A stretch of 64,000 nucleotides of DNA, taken from positions 23,176 through 87,175 of the forward strand of contig JAIPGD010000002.1 of the NCBI GenBank assembly GCA_021736305.1. Direction: 5' to 3'. Under the pieces are notes generated by a model. It ran no database searches. It was not told where the DNA came from and worked only from the letters and a program-made list of their open reading frames with translations. The position numbers and the translations under genes are program-made. The stretch's first letter is position 1, and each line of letters starts with the position of its first letter. The DNA is from Candidatus Izemoplasma sp. Its GTDB lineage: Bacteria > Bacillota_I > Bacilli_A > Izemoplasmatales > Hujiaoplasmataceae. Positions 62,040-64,000 of this stretch are shown piece after piece.

Positions 62040-63041
62040 TCAATTCATTAACTTTTGTTTTTGTTTTATTAAATTTCGGTCTGCCTTACTAACTAAATCA
62101 GATAAAGAATGAACATCTTTATTAGGACAAGCAATTCCATAAGAAAAAGAAATTTGATATTTATCGAGCGGTTTCGCTTTTTTAATTAAATTTTGAATAT
62201 CAATAATTTTCTTTTCAATATTATTGATATTTTTATCATTAAAAATAATCAAAAACTCATCGCCACCAATTCTACCTATTTTAGTATTTTCATCTAATTC
62301 ATTTTTAATCATTTTAGAAAAAGAAATTAAAACTTGATCACCAACTTGATGACCATAAATATCATTAAGTTTTTTGAAACGATCAATGTCTAACATAACT
62401 ATGCAAAAAGGACTATTTGTTTTTTTATAATCAATAAAAGTTTCATTGAGCAACTCAAAAATAAAGCGTCTATTTGGTATGCTTGTTAAATAGTCAGTTC
62501 TAGCAACAATATTCAAATCCTCAATAAGCTCTATATTATGTAAATCGGTTTGAATAGCATTTTTAAATAATTCTAATAACATTTTATGTTTTTCAGAAAA
62601 ACTATGTTCTTTATTATCGAGAACACAAATTGTGCCAAAAGTTTCTCCATTTTGCCATTTCAACGGCAATCCATAATAAGATATCATATTAATTCTAACA
62701 TCAGGGTTATCTTTCCATATTTCACTTTTCAAAGCATTTTCTATAAGTAAAGGTTTATCTTTACCAATAACAGTTTCACAATAAAGGCCGTGGCCTAATT
62801 TATCTTTACCATCAGATGGATATGGATTTTCATCGTTACTACTCTTTAAAAATACTTCCATATGTTTTTTGGTAATCCTCATTATTAAACCTGCTGGAAC
62901 ATCTAAAAGATCAGCAACTACATTTAAAATCATTTGCCATTTATTTTGAATATCTTCGGATATATTTGGTTTTGAATTTGAAGTAAAATTGACAGTTTTC
63001 ATTTGGTTAATTTCTCTAATAAGAACTTCTGTTTTATTCAT
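62040..63041 (-). CDS. GAF-GGDEF diguanylate cyclase
   Basis: The 333-aa protein has a GAF sensor domain (residues ~30-165; LLDVPAGLIMRITKKHMEVF, GLPLKWQNGETFGTICVLD) and a C-terminal GGDEF domain that makes c-di-GMP from two GTP. The active site is GRIGGDEFLIIF, with DIDRFKKLNDIYGHQVGDQV upstream. The product-inhibition I-site (RxxD five residues before GGDEF) is replaced by DENT, so feedback inhibition should be absent. No signal peptide or membrane helix is seen. The ATG at 63041 (MNKTEV) follows AGGGAAGTG. Confidence 0.93.
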   Translation of the reverse strand: MNKTEVLIREINQMKTVNFTSNSKPNISEDIQNKWQMILNVVADLLDVPAGLIMRITKKHMEVFLKSSNDENPYPSDGKDKLGHGLYCETVIGKDKPLLIENALKSEIWKDNPDVRINMISYYGLPLKWQNGETFGTICVLDNKEHSFSEKHKMLLELFKNAIQTDLHNIELIEDLNIVARTDYLTSIPNRRFIFELLNETFIDYKKTNSPFCIVMLDIDRFKKLNDIYGHQVGDQVLISFSKMIKNELDENTKIGRIGGDEFLIIFNDKNINNIEKKIIDIQNLIKKAKPLDKYQISFSYGIACPNKDVHSLSDLVSKADRNLIKQKQKLMN

Positions 63042-63100
63042 AATTTCACTTCCCTTCATAAATTATTTAAAATGAATTATTATATTATATATGGTTTTGG

Positions 63101-63652
63101 TTATCTATCTTCTTCGTTTTCTTCATTAGTATAAATATATGTTTTTATACGGTCTTTCCAATCTGTTTTATTGAAATAAATAAAACTATTTCTATTTGGG
63201 AAAAATAAACTATTAATAATCGGAATTAACAAAAAGATTAACCAACCTGGATGCCAAAAACTATCACCAAAGATTCTTAACACTTCCGGAAAAAAGCTTC
63301 TTGGGTATAATACACCAATTAAAATGTATATGAAAGTGATTACTACGCTAACTAATTTTCTAGCATTAATTCTACCACGATAAATCATATCAGACAAAGG
63401 AATCAAAAAGAAAACTACCCAACCTGGATGGGCTAAGTCAAAACCAAAAGCTAACCATAAAAATATTATAATTGTTATCATCGGCATGTTTTGATGTATA
63501 CGTTTAGGTATATTATCACTTAATAAAATTAAAGAAAGAGGTATCAGTAATAAAAAACTTATCCCTAATTTCCAATTGTCAAAAATAAATCCGCTTACCA
63601 ACAATAAAAAAACAGATATCATCGGCATTGTTGCTACTATTCTTTTCCTCAT
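63101..63652 (-). CDS. membrane protein with three repeated helix motifs
   Basis: The 183-aa protein has about six helices built from three similar units: NWKLGISFLLLIPLSLI (first), HPGWVVFFLIPLSDMIY (second) and HPGWLIFLLIPIINSLF (third). Each follows a hydrophobic helix of the type MPMISVFLLLVSGFIF or MPMITIIIFLWLAFGF. The C-terminus is charged and cytoplasmic. I do not recognise a named family. AAGGAAGGCAA precedes the ATG. It lies 59 bp upstream of the GGDEF gene in the same direction. Confidence 0.72.
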   Translation of the reverse strand: MRKRIVATMPMISVFLLLVSGFIFDNWKLGISFLLLIPLSLILLSDNIPKRIHQNMPMITIIIFLWLAFGFDLAHPGWVVFFLIPLSDMIYRGRINARKLVSVVITFIYILIGVLYPRSFFPEVLRIFGDSFWHPGWLIFLLIPIINSLFFPNRNSFIYFNKTDWKDRIKTYIYTNEENEEDR

Positions 63653-63733
63653 ATTTGCCTTCCTTTTAAAAAATATTTAGTTGTAAAGATTTTACCATAT
63701 AATTAAACTTCAATAAATATAGAAGATAAAAAT

Positions 63734-64000
63734 TTATGATTTTTCATTTTGATATGCTTGAATAAGCTTATCATATTTTTGATTGAATTCAGTATCGATA
63801 TTTTGTAATTCAGCATTTTCAAGATAATGTTTTACAATAATTTCTACAATAGCATAGTATTCTGTTTCAGACTTATAGTTTGGTGCAATTGATTTGATTT
63901 TAGAGTTATCAAAAACAGCACTATCTTTTTTATCTCCATATAATTCTCCCTTAACTTCAGGGAAAAACCTTAAAATATATTCTGATGGAATATGAATAAT
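63734..64000 (-). CDS. SDR/NAD-dependent epimerase family protein, C-terminal part
   Basis: The window's right edge cuts this leftward gene; the last 88 codons are visible, ending ...KLIQAYQNEKS before TAA at 63734. The fragment reads IHIPSEYILRFFPEV, then GELYGDKKDSAVFDNSKIKS and IAPNYKSETEY. This is the usual C-terminal substrate domain of atypical SDR/NAD-dependent epimerases (HxPSE, GDK..S.VFDNSKIK). The nucleotide-binding N-terminus lies outside the window, so the activity cannot be stated. Confidence 0.75.
   Translation of the reverse strand: MIHIPSEYILRFFPEVKGELYGDKKDSAVFDNSKIKSIAPNYKSETEYYAIVEIIVKHYLENAELQNIDTEFNQKYDKLIQAYQNEKS

Noticed and set aside
1..64000. Mycoplasma-type code with TGA as tryptophan
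   Set aside because: Tryptophan is written TGG throughout, and genes such as those ending at 8503 and 31457 stop at TGA just where the next gene begins.

Overview
The window comes from a very AT-rich bacterium that uses the standard genetic code: several genes end cleanly at TGA and tryptophan is encoded by TGG. A serine T-box leader, strong AAGGAGG-type ribosome binding sites, an LtaS-like sulfatase, a MocR/PdxR regulator next to pdxST, and class 3 fructose bisphosphatase point to the low-GC Gram-positives (Bacillota, possibly near Haloplasma/Izemoplasma-type Mollicutes relatives). That placement is an inference from gene content, not a phylogeny.

Layout. 0-5 kb: gpsA, a DUF2804 protein, a YgjV-like membrane protein, a SRAP/YedK DNA-protein crosslink protein, a nitroreductase and OsmC. 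5-10 kb: a tight leftward operon encoding a multi-subunit flavin/iron-sulfur amino acid dehydrogenase (five overlapping genes) plus P5C dehydrogenase, most simply a proline-to-glutamate oxidation pathway, with a catabolite-repression-like site in front. 10-13 kb: pdxR diverging from pdxST (vitamin B6). 13-15.7 kb: a serine T-box leader, serS and alr. 15.7-17.7 kb: a MATE transporter and an acetyltransferase. 17.8-20.8 kb: a small accessory segment on the 3' side of tRNA-Leu(GAG), with a duplicated tRNA terminator at its far end and a phased array of four TTTACGCACCC-like repeats. 20.8-27.9 kb: PPi-type phosphofructokinase, kbl-tdh (threonine catabolism), GyrI-like, GrpB, an LRR surface lipoprotein and a DJ-1 protein.

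28.0-34.0 kb is the most unusual part. An intact tRNA-Gly(GCC) is followed on its 3' side by serial small modules (a DUF4143 ATPase; an AbrB/RelE toxin-antitoxin locus with a frameshifted toxin plus a lipoprotein; PadR plus a permease-prefix membrane protein). These are separated by truncated tRNA 3' ends and by copies of one ~62-nt structured hairpin element. Two of the tRNA-Gly scars end at the same tRNA position and have degenerate TTTGACCCTT direct repeats at exactly the same distance. This looks like repeated integration of small tRNA-targeting elements; no recombinase gene remains in the window.

34-64 kb is mostly housekeeping: an LTA synthase-like protein, gamma carbonic anhydrase, NAD(P)HX repair, exonuclease III, class 3 FBPase, an encapsulated-ferritin-like protein, a K+-dependent membrane pyrophosphatase, oligoendopeptidase F, ferritin, a two-gene RND/MMPL exporter with a TetR regulator and divergent promoters, a haem-membrane protein, NAD salvage genes pncA/pncB with a Nudix gene, superoxide dismutase, hemolysin III, a glycerophosphodiesterase, a cupin, a GAF-GGDEF diguanylate cyclase, a membrane protein with triplicated motifs, and the 3' end of an SDR/epimerase gene cut by the right edge. 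PPi-dependent glycolysis (Pfp) together with an ion-pumping pyrophosphatase suggests a PPi-based energy economy. SOD, two ferritin-like proteins and flavin enzymes suggest tolerance of oxygen and iron stress.
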